This document shows, in pieces, positions 17,298 through 25,511 of a stretch of DNA of 64,000 bases. Location of the stretch: positions 65,957 through 129,956 of the forward strand of contig DATCMU010000012.1 of NCBI GenBank assembly GCA_036563245.1, written 5' to 3'. Below the pieces are notes generated by a model, which was given only the letters and a program-made list of their open reading frames with translations, had not been told where the DNA came from and did not search any database. Numbering within the stretch: position 1 is the stretch's first letter; each line of letters starts with the position of its first letter. The DNA comes from DATCMU01 sp036563245 (lineage in GTDB: Bacteria > Pseudomonadota > Alphaproteobacteria > Rhizobiales > Devosiaceae). The position numbers and the translations under genes are program-made.

Positions 17298-17671
17298 CAC
17301 CCGGTTCCAATCCTCGCCGCGGCAGGTCTTCTGATGTCCGCGGATTGCCCTTGGGCATTCTGTCTTGTTTGTCACGATCGATTTGTCAACCGCGATCCCC
17401 GACGAAGCGGGGCCGCCAGCCCGAGCCCGCAACGGGCACCAGAACTTTGGCAAGCGTGAGGCATCGGCGCGCCGGCGCGCAATATGACGCACGACGGGGG
17501 CCGTCTGTGGAATTGCCTAAAGTTTCCGGATGTGGTTTAGGTCACCCCAATGCGAACTGCGCCCCGGACCATGAGTCGGGGCGACCTTGGTTTCGCCGCG
17601 GCAATGGCTTCGGCGCCAAGGGTCACAGGACCGGACGATTTGGGTATCTAGGGGGAATTCAGGTGACCGGA
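17298..17671. other. 374-base non-coding region between the IalB-like gene and coxB
   Basis: No gene is supported here; the coxB frame is open but carries no family residues. It should hold the promoters of both divergent genes. For the leftward gene, TTGACA is present on the minus strand (17384-17389) without a good -10 box. For coxB, CCTAAA (17516-17521) and TTTAGG (17536-17541) form a 6-bp inverted repeat, and TTGCCT-17 bases-TTTAGG could be read as a weak promoter. Confidence 0.6.
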
Positions 17672-18568
17672 ATGTTGCTCCGTCTCTTCAAGGTCGTGCT
17701 TCTGGCTATGACGGCCTTCCTGCCGGTGTCGGCCTTCGCCGAAACCGGCCATCCGCAGCCGGGCGAGATCGGCTTCCAGGGGTCCGTGACGCCAATCATG
17801 GACAGCATACGCTCGTTTCACGACGGCATGTTGATCTGGATCATTTCGGCCATCACGATTCTGGTGCTCGTTCTGCTGCTCATCGTGATGTTCCGGTTCA
17901 ACGCCAAGGCGAACCCGACGCCGTCCAAGACCTCGCACAACACCGTCATCGAGATCGTGTGGACGGTTGTGCCGATCCTGATCCTGGTCATCATCGCCGT
18001 CCCCTCGTTCGGCGTGCTTGCCGACCAGATGACCGTGCCCGACGGGCAGCGCCACTATCTCGGCTCGCAGATCTTTTCGCGCGGCAGCGGTGAAGTCCTC
18101 CCCGCGCCAGGCCTTACCGTGAAGGTGATCGGCAACCAGTGGCACTGGAGCTACGAATATCCGGACAATGGCGACGTGACCTATGACAGCTACATGCTGA
18201 CCGACGAGGAGCGCGCCGCCCAGAAGCCCGACCAGCCGCGCCTGCTCGCCGTTGACGAAGAGCTTGTCGTGCCCGTCGATACAACGGTGCGTGTGCAGGT
18301 CACCGCAAGCGACGTGATCCACTCCTTCGCCGTGCCGTCCTTCGGCGTCAAGGTGGATGCGGTTCCCGGCCGCCTGAACGAGACCTGGTTCTATGTGCGC
18401 AAGACCGGCATCTACTATGGCCAGTGCTCGGAACTTTGCGGCAAGGACCACGCCTTCATGCCGATCGCGGTGCGCGTGGTCTCCAAGGAAGAGTTCGCGA
18501 ACTGGGTCAAGACGCTCCAGGATCAGGGCGATGTCGACGCTGCCAACAAGACGCTCGCCGCCCTTTGA
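17672..18568 (+). CDS. coxB: cytochrome c oxidase subunit II
   Basis: CoxB carries the CuA centre that accepts electrons from cytochrome c. The 298-residue protein has a signal peptide (about 1-24, ending SAFAE), two membrane helices (about 50-75 and 92-112) and a cupredoxin domain in the periplasm. The CuA loop CSELCGKDHAFM gives Cys252, Cys256, His260 and Met263. ATG 17672 has AGGTGA 5 bases upstream; a GTG at 17663 preceded by GGGGG is an alternative. First gene of the cox operon, 60 bases ahead of coxA. Confidence 0.95.
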   Translation: MLLRLFKVVLLAMTAFLPVSAFAETGHPQPGEIGFQGSVTPIMDSIRSFHDGMLIWIISAITILVLVLLLIVMFRFNAKANPTPSKTSHNTVIEIVWTVVPILILVIIAVPSFGVLADQMTVPDGQRHYLGSQIFSRGSGEVLPAPGLTVKVIGNQWHWSYEYPDNGDVTYDSYMLTDEERAAQKPDQPRLLAVDEELVVPVDTTVRVQVTASDVIHSFAVPSFGVKVDAVPGRLNETWFYVRKTGIYYGQCSELCGKDHAFMPIAVRVVSKEEFANWVKTLQDQGDVDAANKTLAAL

Positions 18569-18628
18569 GGGCGCGGCGCCGGGCAACGAACATCGCGCTT
18601 TAGGGAATTGAGAAGAGGGAAATAACCC

Positions 18629-20281
18629 ATGGCTGACGCAAAGGCTGTCCACCACGAAGCGGTCGATCATCCAACCGGATGGCGTCGCTACGTCTATTCG
18701 ACCAACCACAAGGACATCGGCACGATGTACCTGATCTTCGCCATCGTGGCGGGGGTCATCGGCGCCTTGTTGTCCGGCCTGATGCGCATGGAACTGCAGG
18801 AACCCGGCATCCAGATCTTCCACGGTCTGGCGGCGATGGTCTATGGCGTGAACGGCGATGCCGCGCTGGACGCGGGCAAGCACATGTATAACGTGTTCGT
18901 CACCGCGCACGGCCTGATCATGATCTTCTTCATGGTCATGCCCGCAATGATCGGCGGTTTCGGCAACTGGTTCGTTCCCATTATGATCGGCGCGCCTGAC
19001 ATGGCGTTCCCGCGCATGAACAACATTTCCTTCTGGTTGCTCATTCCCTCGTTTGCGCTGCTTCTGCTTTCGATGTTCTTCGAGGGCCCTGCCGGTGCCG
19101 ACGGTGCGGGAACGGGCTGGACGCTCTATCCGCCCCTGTCGACGGTCGGCCATCCCGGGCCGGCGGTGGACTTCGTCATCCTTGCCCTTCACCTGGCGGG
19201 TGTTTCCTCGATCCTGGGCGCGATCAACTTCATCACCACCATCTTCAACATGCGTGCCCCGGGCATGACCATGCACAAGATGCCCCTGTTCCCCTGGGCC
19301 GTGCTGATCACCGCCTTCCTGCTGCTCTTGTCGCTCCCGGTGCTCGCCGGTGGCATCACCATGCTGCTGACCGACCGCAATTTCGGCACCACCTTCTTCA
19401 GGCCCGATGGCGGCGGTGATCCGATCCTGTTCCAGCACCTGTTCTGGTTCTTCGGGCACCCGGAAGTGTATATCCTCATCCTGCCCGGGTTCGGCATGAT
19501 CTCGCAGATCGTCTCGACCTTCTCCAAGAAGCCGATCTTCGGCTACCTGGGCATGGTCTACGCCATGGTTGCGATCGGTTTCGTGGGCTTCATCGTGTGG
19601 GCGCACCACATGTACACCACCGGCCTCAGCCTTGACGTGCAGCGCTACTTCGTCGCCGCGACCATGGTTATTGCCGTGCCCACCGGGGTGAAGGTGTTCT
19701 CCTGGATCGCCACGATGTGGGGCGGATCGATCTCGTTCCGCGTGCCCATGCTCTGGGCGCTGGGGTTCATCTTCCTGTTCACCGTTGGTGGCGTGACCGG
19801 CGTGGTGCTTGCAAATGCCGGCGTCGACCGCTCGCTGCAGGATACCTATTACGTGGTGGCCCACTTCCACTACGTGCTCTCGCTGGGCGCGGTGTTCGCC
19901 ATCTTCGCGGGCTGGTACTACTGGTATCCCAAGATGTTCGGCCTGATGTATTCCGAGCGCCTGGGGCAGCTGCACTTCTGGATCACGTTTGTCGGCGTGA
20001 ACCTGATCTTCTTCCCCATGCACTTCCTCGGGCTTGCCGGCATGCCGCGCCGTTACATCGATTACCCCGATGCGTTCGCGCTGTGGAACCGGGTGGCATC
20101 GATCGGCTACTACATCACCTTCGTGGGGATGCTGGTCTTCCTGTGGATGCTGGTCGAGGCCGTGCGCGCCAAGCGCAAGGCGCCCGACAATCCGTGGGGC
20201 GAGGGTGCAACGACCCTGGAATGGACGCTGTCGTCGCCGCCGCCGTTCCACCAGTTCGAGACCTTGCCGCGCTTCAAGTAA
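18629..20281 (+). CDS. coxA: cytochrome c oxidase subunit I
   Basis: CoxA is the catalytic haem a/a3-CuB subunit and proton pump. The 550-residue protein has twelve expected membrane helices and the ligand motifs AHGLIMIFF (haem a His), WFFGHPEVYILILPGFG (CuB His and the cross-linked Tyr), WAHHMYTTG and AHFHYVLSLG. These make it an aa3-type A-family oxidase. A GAAGAGGGAAATAA ribosome site lies upstream. It is followed by an 85-base gap with a hairpin before ctaB. Confidence 0.98.
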   Translation: MADAKAVHHEAVDHPTGWRRYVYSTNHKDIGTMYLIFAIVAGVIGALLSGLMRMELQEPGIQIFHGLAAMVYGVNGDAALDAGKHMYNVFVTAHGLIMIFFMVMPAMIGGFGNWFVPIMIGAPDMAFPRMNNISFWLLIPSFALLLLSMFFEGPAGADGAGTGWTLYPPLSTVGHPGPAVDFVILALHLAGVSSILGAINFITTIFNMRAPGMTMHKMPLFPWAVLITAFLLLLSLPVLAGGITMLLTDRNFGTTFFRPDGGGDPILFQHLFWFFGHPEVYILILPGFGMISQIVSTFSKKPIFGYLGMVYAMVAIGFVGFIVWAHHMYTTGLSLDVQRYFVAATMVIAVPTGVKVFSWIATMWGGSISFRVPMLWALGFIFLFTVGGVTGVVLANAGVDRSLQDTYYVVAHFHYVLSLGAVFAIFAGWYYWYPKMFGLMYSERLGQLHFWITFVGVNLIFFPMHFLGLAGMPRRYIDYPDAFALWNRVASIGYYITFVGMLVFLWMLVEAVRAKRKAPDNPWGEGATTLEWTLSSPPPFHQFETLPRFK

Positions 20282-20292
20282 GCGTTCTGCCG

Positions 20293-20341
20293 GGGTGCGG
20301 TTTCGCCTGACGACCCAAGTGTTGTCCTGGCGTCCGCACCC
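20293..20341 (+). other. inverted repeat between coxA and ctaB
   Basis: GGGTGCGG (20293-20300) and CCGCACCC (20334-20341) form an 8-bp stem with a 33-base loop, beginning 12 bases after the coxA stop and ending 25 bases before the ctaB start. It could adjust downstream expression or mark an RNA-processing point. No T-run follows. Confidence 0.45.
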
Positions 20342-20365
20342 TGACTACAAAGGGTGAAACGACAA

Positions 20366-21289
20366 GTGGCTTATATCGAACACAACGACACGGTCGCCGC
20401 CGGCGCTGCGCAGGTTGAAGACTACTTCGCCCTGCTCAAGCCGCGGGTGATGTCGCTCGTCGTGTTCACCGCGCTTGTCGGCATGTTGCTCGCGCCCGGT
20501 CCCCTCAACCCGGTGATCGGTTTTGCCGCGATCCTTTGCATCGCGGTCGGGGCAGGGGCGTCGGGCGCGCTGAACATGTGGTTCGACGCCGACATCGACC
20601 GGGTCATGAGCCGCACCGCCAACCGGCCGATCCCGTCCGGCCGCATGCATCGGGGCGATGCGCTGGTGTTCGGGCTGTGGCTTTCGGGCTTCGCCGTTGC
20701 CGTTCTCGGGCTTGCGACCAATTGGGTGGCAGCCGGGCTTCTCGCCTTCACCATCTTCTTTTATGCCGTCATCTACACCATGTGGCTGAAGCGCTCGACC
20801 CCGCAGAACATCGTCATAGGTGGCGCGGCCGGGGCCTTCCCCCCCATGGTCGGCTGGGCTGCGGTCACGGGCAATGTCAGCCTTGAGAGCATATTGCTGT
20901 TTCTGATCATCTTCCTGTGGACGCCGCCGCATTTCTGGGCGTTGGCCCTCTACAAGCAGAGCGATTACGAAGCGGCCGGCGTGCCGATGATGCCCAATGT
21001 TGCCGGCGAGCGTTCGACACGCATCCAGATCGCGGTCTATTCGGTGATCCTTGTGGCGGTTTCGCTGTTGCCGGGAGTATTCGGCTTTGCTGGCTGGATC
21101 TACGAGGCGGCCGCCGCGGTTCTCGGCGCTGTATTCCTCTACCACGCGCTGCGCCTTCTCAACCTGACCGGGGCCGAGATGCGCCGGCGGGCCCGTACCC
21201 TGTTCACCTATTCGCTGAGCTACCTGTTCGTGATCTTTCTCGCGCTGCTCGCGGATGGCACCGTCCTTGTCTGGCTGGGGCTGTCATGA
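20366..21289 (+). CDS. ctaB: protohaem IX farnesyltransferase (haem O synthase)
   Basis: CtaB adds the farnesyl group to haem B, giving haem O for oxidase assembly. The 307-residue UbiA-superfamily membrane protein has NMWFDADIDRVMSRTANRPIP (first Asp-rich motif) and YALYKQSDYEAAGVPMMP-like residues in the second region (LYKQSDYEAAGVPMMPNV). GTG 20366 is chosen because AGGG lies 11 bases upstream; a GTG at 20354 in frame is possible. Its stop overlaps the next start (ATGA). Confidence 0.94.
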   Translation: MAYIEHNDTVAAGAAQVEDYFALLKPRVMSLVVFTALVGMLLAPGPLNPVIGFAAILCIAVGAGASGALNMWFDADIDRVMSRTANRPIPSGRMHRGDALVFGLWLSGFAVAVLGLATNWVAAGLLAFTIFFYAVIYTMWLKRSTPQNIVIGGAAGAFPPMVGWAAVTGNVSLESILLFLIIFLWTPPHFWALALYKQSDYEAAGVPMMPNVAGERSTRIQIAVYSVILVAVSLLPGVFGFAGWIYEAAAAVLGAVFLYHALRLLNLTGAEMRRRARTLFTYSLSYLFVIFLALLADGTVLVWLGLS

Positions 21290-21441
21290 GTAATTCCCGC
21301 CCTGAAATGAGCGACGAAGAAATCATCGCGCGCCGCCGCCGCCGCTCGATAGCACTGGGCATCGCTCTGGCGGTGCTTGTTGCCCTGTTCTATGCCATCA
21401 CCATCGTGCGCATGGGTGGCAATGTCTTCGAGAGGCCGTGA
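21286..21441 (+). CDS. coxF: CoxF-like small membrane protein
   Basis: A 51-residue protein with a hydrophilic N-terminus (MSNSRPEMSDEEIIARRRRR), one membrane helix (about 21-40) and a short tail. Its start overlaps the ctaB stop in ATGA and its stop lies 4 bases before ctaG, so it is translationally locked into the cox operon. Similar small proteins, often named CoxF, occupy this place in alphaproteobacterial cox operons; a part in assembly is likely but unproven. It is easily missed by gene callers. Confidence 0.8.
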   Translation: MSNSRPEMSDEEIIARRRRRSIALGIALAVLVALFYAITIVRMGGNVFERP

Positions 21442-21445
21442 CGCC

Positions 21446-22006
21446 ATGGCCCACGCCGCACATTTCGATACGCGCCGGCAGGACAGGAACCTGCGCGTCG
21501 TCCTGATCTGCGGGGCCGTCGTGCTGGGCATGGTGGGCCTGAGCTATGCGGCGGTTCCGCTCTACAAGATTTTCTGCCAGGTCACCGGTTATGCCGGGAC
21601 CACGCAGGTCGCCAGCAGCAACGTCAAGGGCGTGATCGCCCGCGAAATGGGCGTGCGGTTCGATGCAACCGTGAGCACGGGCCTGCCGATCGTCGTCAAG
21701 GCGCCCGAGGAAACCTTCGACAGGATCGGTACGGTCCAGACCGTGACCTTCAAGGCGACGAACGTGAGCGCCAGAAAGATCACCACGACGGCTTCGTTCA
21801 ACGTCACGCCGGACCTGACGGGGCTGTATTTCAACAAGATTCAGTGTTTCTGCTTCACCCAGCAGACGCTCGAACCCGGACAGACAGTGGACATGCCGGT
21901 GACGTTTTTCGTCGATCCGGATCTCGACAAGGACAAGAACCTCAGGACCGTAAGGGAACTGACGCTGTCCTACACCTTCTATGCTTCAGACAATGGGGGA
22001 AGCTGA
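21446..22006 (+). CDS. ctaG: cytochrome c oxidase assembly protein CtaG (Cox11 family)
   Basis: CtaG/Cox11 delivers copper to the CuB site of CoxA. The 186-residue protein has one N-terminal membrane helix (about 18-37), YAAVPLYKIFCQVTGYAGTT with its conserved Cys, and the copper-binding CFCF motif in YFNKIQCFCFTQQTLEPGQ, so the copper ligands are all present. The C-terminal domain would be periplasmic. ATG 21446 matches the family start. It is 2 bases from coxC. Confidence 0.96.
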   Translation: MAHAAHFDTRRQDRNLRVVLICGAVVLGMVGLSYAAVPLYKIFCQVTGYAGTTQVASSNVKGVIAREMGVRFDATVSTGLPIVVKAPEETFDRIGTVQTVTFKATNVSARKITTTASFNVTPDLTGLYFNKIQCFCFTQQTLEPGQTVDMPVTFFVDPDLDKDKNLRTVRELTLSYTFYASDNGGS

Positions 22007-22008
22007 CC

Positions 22009-22842
22009 ATGGCGGCGCATGCCAAAGAACATGACTATCATCTCGTCAATCCGTCACCATGGCCCGTAACCGGGTCGCTCTCGGCCTTTGTGCTTGCGGT
22101 TGGCCTGATTGCCTACATGCATACCGGCATGCCGTGGGTTCTCGCCATCGGCGGCGTTGGCGTGCTCTACACCATGATCGGGTGGTGGGGTGACGTGATC
22201 AAGGAAGCCCACGAAGGCGATCATACTCCGGTAGTGCGCCTGCATCACCGTTACGGCATGATGCTGTTCATCGCCTCCGAAGTGATGTTCTTCGTGGCCT
22301 GGTTCTGGGCCTATTTCGACGCCTTCTTCATGGTGAACGATCCCGAGCAGCCCGCGCGCATCGCGGCGACCGGGGGCGTCTGGCCGCCAACGGGCATCGA
22401 AGTGTTCAGCCCCTGGCACCTGCCGCTGTTCAACACGCTGATCCTTCTGACCTCCGGTACCACCGTGACCTGGGCGCATCACGCGCTTCTCAAGGGCGAC
22501 CGCAATGGCCTGAAGTGGGGTCTGGTGCTCACCATCCTGCTTGGAGCGCTGTTCACCTTCGTGCAGGCGACAGAATACGCGCATGCCGGCTTCTCGTTCT
22601 CCGGCAACATCTATGGCGCGACATTCTTCATGGCGACCGGCTTCCACGGTGCCCACGTGCTGATCGGGACGATATTCCTGATCGTTGCCCTGGCCCGCAC
22701 CATGCAGGGCGACTTCACGCCCGAGCAGCATCTCGGCTTCGAGTTTGCCGCGTGGTACTGGCACTTCGTCGACGTGGTCTGGCTGTTCCTGTTTTCCTGC
22801 ATATATGTGTGGGGAACATGGGGGGTTAGCATCGCGCACTGA
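22009..22842 (+). CDS. coxC: cytochrome c oxidase subunit III
   Basis: CoxC stabilises the oxidase and supports proton uptake. The 277-residue protein has seven hydrophobic helices and the family segments HHRYGMMLFIASEVMFFVAWFWA, TSGTTVTWAHHALL and GFHGAHVLIGTIFL, ending in WYWHFVDVVWLFLF. The start lies 2 bases after the ctaG stop, with GGGGGAAGC upstream inside ctaG. A very stable hairpin follows and separates it from DUF983. Confidence 0.97.
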   Translation: MAAHAKEHDYHLVNPSPWPVTGSLSAFVLAVGLIAYMHTGMPWVLAIGGVGVLYTMIGWWGDVIKEAHEGDHTPVVRLHHRYGMMLFIASEVMFFVAWFWAYFDAFFMVNDPEQPARIAATGGVWPPTGIEVFSPWHLPLFNTLILLTSGTTVTWAHHALLKGDRNGLKWGLVLTILLGALFTFVQATEYAHAGFSFSGNIYGATFFMATGFHGAHVLIGTIFLIVALARTMQGDFTPEQHLGFEFAAWYWHFVDVVWLFLFSCIYVWGTWGVSIAH

Positions 22843-22858
22843 CGATCCGTCCGCTTCC

Positions 22859-22881
22859 GGGGGCGCCCATCGGGCGCCCCC
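22859..22881 (+). terminator. strong hairpin after coxC
   Basis: GGGGGCGCCC, loop ATC, GGGCGCCCCC: a perfect 10-bp GC stem 16 bases after the coxC stop. It is followed by GATTGTCTT, which is only modestly T-rich. It may partly terminate the cox transcript or protect its 3' end, reducing DUF983 and SURF1 expression. Confidence 0.6.
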
Positions 22882-22905
22882 GATTGTCTTGAGAGGCCGC
22901 ACCAG

Positions 22906-23277
22906 ATGAGTACCGAACCGGGCAGCAACCCGTCCCCATTCGTCACCGGTCTCAAATGCCGGTGCCCCCGTTGCGGGGAAGGGCACCTGTTTCGCGGTTT
23001 CCTCTCGCTCGGCAGTCGCTGCGAGAGCTGCGGGCTTCCCTATGATTTCGCCGACGCGGGCGACGGCCCGGCGGTCTTCATCATCTTCATAGTCGGCTTC
23101 ATCGTCGTGGGGCTGGCATTGGTGGTGGACGTGATGTTCGCGCCCCCGCTCTGGGTCCACCTGGTCCTGTGGATCCCGGCGACCATCGGACTGGCCCTTC
23201 TATTGCTACGCCCGTTCAAGGCGACCATGATCGCCCTGCAGTATCATCACGACGCCCGCGAGGGCAAAAGCGAGTAG
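22906..23277 (+). CDS. DUF983 family protein
   Basis: A 123-residue protein with two CxxC pairs in the N-terminal part (CRCPRCGEGHLF and CESCGLPYDF), suggesting a small metal-binding knuckle, and two membrane helices (about 56-77 and 82-102). The family is regularly found in alphaproteobacterial cox operons between coxC and the SURF1 gene, as here, and is thought to aid oxidase assembly; direct evidence is not known to me. The ATG follows a strong hairpin by 24 bases. Confidence 0.85.
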   Translation: MSTEPGSNPSPFVTGLKCRCPRCGEGHLFRGFLSLGSRCESCGLPYDFADAGDGPAVFIIFIVGFIVVGLALVVDVMFAPPLWVHLVLWIPATIGLALLLLRPFKATMIALQYHHDAREGKSE

Positions 23278-23285
23278 CGCCGAGA

Positions 23286-24050
23286 GTGACTTCCGCAGCA
23301 GGCAAGACGACGCAGCGCCCCCGGCGGATTGCCTGGGGCTTCATTGTTTTCATGAGCGTGTTGACCGTGCTGTTCCTTGGGCTCGGCTACTGGCAGTTGC
23401 AGCGCCTCGCCTGGAAGGAACACCTCATCGCCTCGGTCACCGAACGCGCCGGCCTGCCGCCTTCCGTGCTTCCCCCCGCCAGCGAGTGGGGCGGGCTCGA
23501 TCCGGACGTCTACGATTTTCGGCCGGTTTCGGTCACCGGTGCCTTCGATTATCCGCATACCGTGCTGGTATTCACGTCCTTGTCCGAGCCGCGAGGCAGG
23601 TTTTCCGGTCCGGGCTACTGGGTAATGACCCCGCTTCTCCCTGAAAACGGTGGCGCGGTATGGGTCAATCGCGGCTTCATCCCGCAAAACGCCCGTTCCG
23701 CATTCGCAGCCGGCGGGCCGGAAGCGAACGGACCGGTCACGGTTGAAGGGCTGGCGCGCCAGTCCGAGGCGACCAATGCCTTCACGCCCGGTCCTGACAT
23801 GGACAATCGCATCGACTGGGTGCGCAACATTGCGCGCCTCACGGACCTGTCCGGCCTGACCGGCACCCCGTTCGCCGAAATCTATATCGACAGCAAGGCA
23901 GGCGACCCTGGCGCCCTGCCGCAGGGGGGCGAGACCAAGATATCCTTCCCCAACCGGCATCTTGAATATGCGCTGACCTGGTTCTCATTCGCGCTCATCA
24001 CCCCGCTGCTGGCGGGTTATTGGCTCTGGCGGCAGCGCAGGAAAGCCTGA
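23286..24050 (+). CDS. SURF1 family cytochrome oxidase assembly protein
   Basis: A 254-residue SURF1/Shy1 homologue that helps haem a insertion. It has the N-terminal helix (about 17-37) with LGLGYWQLQRLAWKE, a large periplasmic domain with RPVSVTGAFDY and VWVNRGFIP, and a C-terminal helix (LTWFSFALITPLLAGYWLW), the two-helix plan of the family. The GTG at 23286 lies 8 bases after the DUF983 stop; the N-terminus before the helix is somewhat uncertain. Last gene of the cox cluster. Confidence 0.92.
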   Translation: MTSAAGKTTQRPRRIAWGFIVFMSVLTVLFLGLGYWQLQRLAWKEHLIASVTERAGLPPSVLPPASEWGGLDPDVYDFRPVSVTGAFDYPHTVLVFTSLSEPRGRFSGPGYWVMTPLLPENGGAVWVNRGFIPQNARSAFAAGGPEANGPVTVEGLARQSEATNAFTPGPDMDNRIDWVRNIARLTDLSGLTGTPFAEIYIDSKAGDPGALPQGGETKISFPNRHLEYALTWFSFALITPLLAGYWLWRQRRKA

Positions 24051-24110
24051 GGTTGCAAGCCGCGCCCGCTCGCCCTAGTTTTCAGCCCCACCCATCGGCA
24101 GGTATCCGGA

Positions 24111-25511
24111 ATGAAATTCGTTTCCACGCGCGGTCAGGCCCCAGAACTGGGTTTTTGCGACACGGTGCTCGCCGGCCTTGCCAGCGATGGCGGCCTGTAT
24201 CTGCCCAGGCAATGGCCGCAATTGGGCCACGCCGAGATTGCCGCCTTTGCCAACCAGCCGTTCGAGGCCGTCGCATTCGATATCATTCGCCGCTTCACCG
24301 GCGGTGAAATCCCGGATCAAAAGCTCAAGGGCATGATCGTGGAGGCCTACAAGGGCTTCCGTCATCCTTCTGTGGCGCCGGTGCGCGAACTGGAGCCGGG
24401 GCACTTCATTCTCGAACTGTTCCATGGTCCCACCCTCGCGTTCAAGGACGTGGCCATGCAGTTCCTCGCCCGCGTGATGGACCATATCCTTGACGAACGC
24501 GGCGAACGCGCCACCATCGTCGGCGCGACGTCCGGCGATACGGGGTCGGCGGCCATCGAGGCCTTCCGGGGGCGGGCGGCCACCGACATCTTCATTCTGC
24601 ACCCCCATGGCCGCGTCTCGCCGGTCCAACGCCGCCAGATGTCGACTGTTCTCGACGCCAATGTGCACAATATCGCCGTTGAGGGGACGTTCGACGACTG
24701 CCAGGCTATCGTCAAGGCGATGTTCAACAACGCCGATTTCCGGCGCGGGGCGCGGCTTTCCGGCGTCAATTCGATCAATTGGGGCCGCATCGTCGCCCAG
24801 GTCGTTTACTACTTCACCGCCGCGGTGGCACTGGGCGCTCCGCATCGCGCGGTATCCTTCACAGTGCCGACCGGAAATTTCGGCGACGTGTTCGCTGGCT
24901 ATGTGGCCAAGCGCATGGGCTTGCCGGTCGACAGGCTGGTCGTTGCCACGAACCGCAACGACATTCTGCGGCGCGCCCTGGAGACGGGGCGCTATGAAAT
25001 CGGCGGCGTCGAGCCGACGGCCAGCCCGTCCATGGACATTCAGGTGTCATCCAACTTCGAGCGTCTGCTGTTCGAGGCGCTGGAGCGCGACGGTGCGCAA
25101 ACCGCCAGGCTGATGCAAAGCCTCGCCCAGTCGGGCGGGTTCACAATTCCCCAAGAGGCGCTCGAGCGCATCCGCGGCGATTTCGATGCCGGTACGACGG
25201 ACGAGGCGGCGACCGCCCAGACCATCGCCGATGTGCTGCGAAGATGCGAATACCTGATCGATCCGCATACGGCAGTTGGCGTTCACGTCGCCCGGTCCTA
25301 TCTTGGTGGGGCAACGCCGATGGTGACCCTGTCGACGGCCCACCCGGCAAAGTTCCCCGCCGCGGTAGCCGCCGCAACGGGTATCGAACCGCAATTGCCG
25401 TCCTGGCTGGCTGATCTGTTCGAGCGCGAGGAGAGGCTCGATACGCTTGCCAACGACGCAACGGCAGTTGAAGCCTATATCAGGGCGCGGGCACGCGCCT
25501 GGGAGGAATAG
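24111..25511 (+). CDS. thrC: threonine synthase ThrC
   Basis: ThrC converts O-phosphohomoserine to threonine using PLP. The 466-residue protein is the longer (class 2, yeast/E. coli-like) type. The PLP lysine is Lys112 in FHGPTLAFKDVAMQF, and TSGDTGSAAIEA (phosphate-binding) and PTGNFGDVFAGYVAKRMG are present. It begins MKFVSTRGQAP, as is usual. It abuts the M16 peptidase gene with no gap, giving an operon thrC - M16 peptidase - GNAT, a common order in Hyphomicrobiales. Confidence 0.96.
   Translation: MKFVSTRGQAPELGFCDTVLAGLASDGGLYLPRQWPQLGHAEIAAFANQPFEAVAFDIIRRFTGGEIPDQKLKGMIVEAYKGFRHPSVAPVRELEPGHFILELFHGPTLAFKDVAMQFLARVMDHILDERGERATIVGATSGDTGSAAIEAFRGRAATDIFILHPHGRVSPVQRRQMSTVLDANVHNIAVEGTFDDCQAIVKAMFNNADFRRGARLSGVNSINWGRIVAQVVYYFTAAVALGAPHRAVSFTVPTGNFGDVFAGYVAKRMGLPVDRLVVATNRNDILRRALETGRYEIGGVEPTASPSMDIQVSSNFERLLFEALERDGAQTARLMQSLAQSGGFTIPQEALERIRGDFDAGTTDEAATAQTIADVLRRCEYLIDPHTAVGVHVARSYLGGATPMVTLSTAHPAKFPAAVAAATGIEPQLPSWLADLFEREERLDTLANDATAVEAYIRARARAWEE

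Noticed and set aside
17384..17389. TTGACA on the minus strand as promoter of the IalB-like gene
   Set aside because: No acceptable -10 hexamer is found at 16-18 bases; the hexamer alone is not enough.
17648..20251. 867-codon open frame on the minus strand opposite coxB-coxA
   Set aside because: Long antisense frames are common in GC-rich DNA. The translation is rich in His, Asp, Gly and Arg without family features, and the opposite strand encodes clear CoxB and CoxA.
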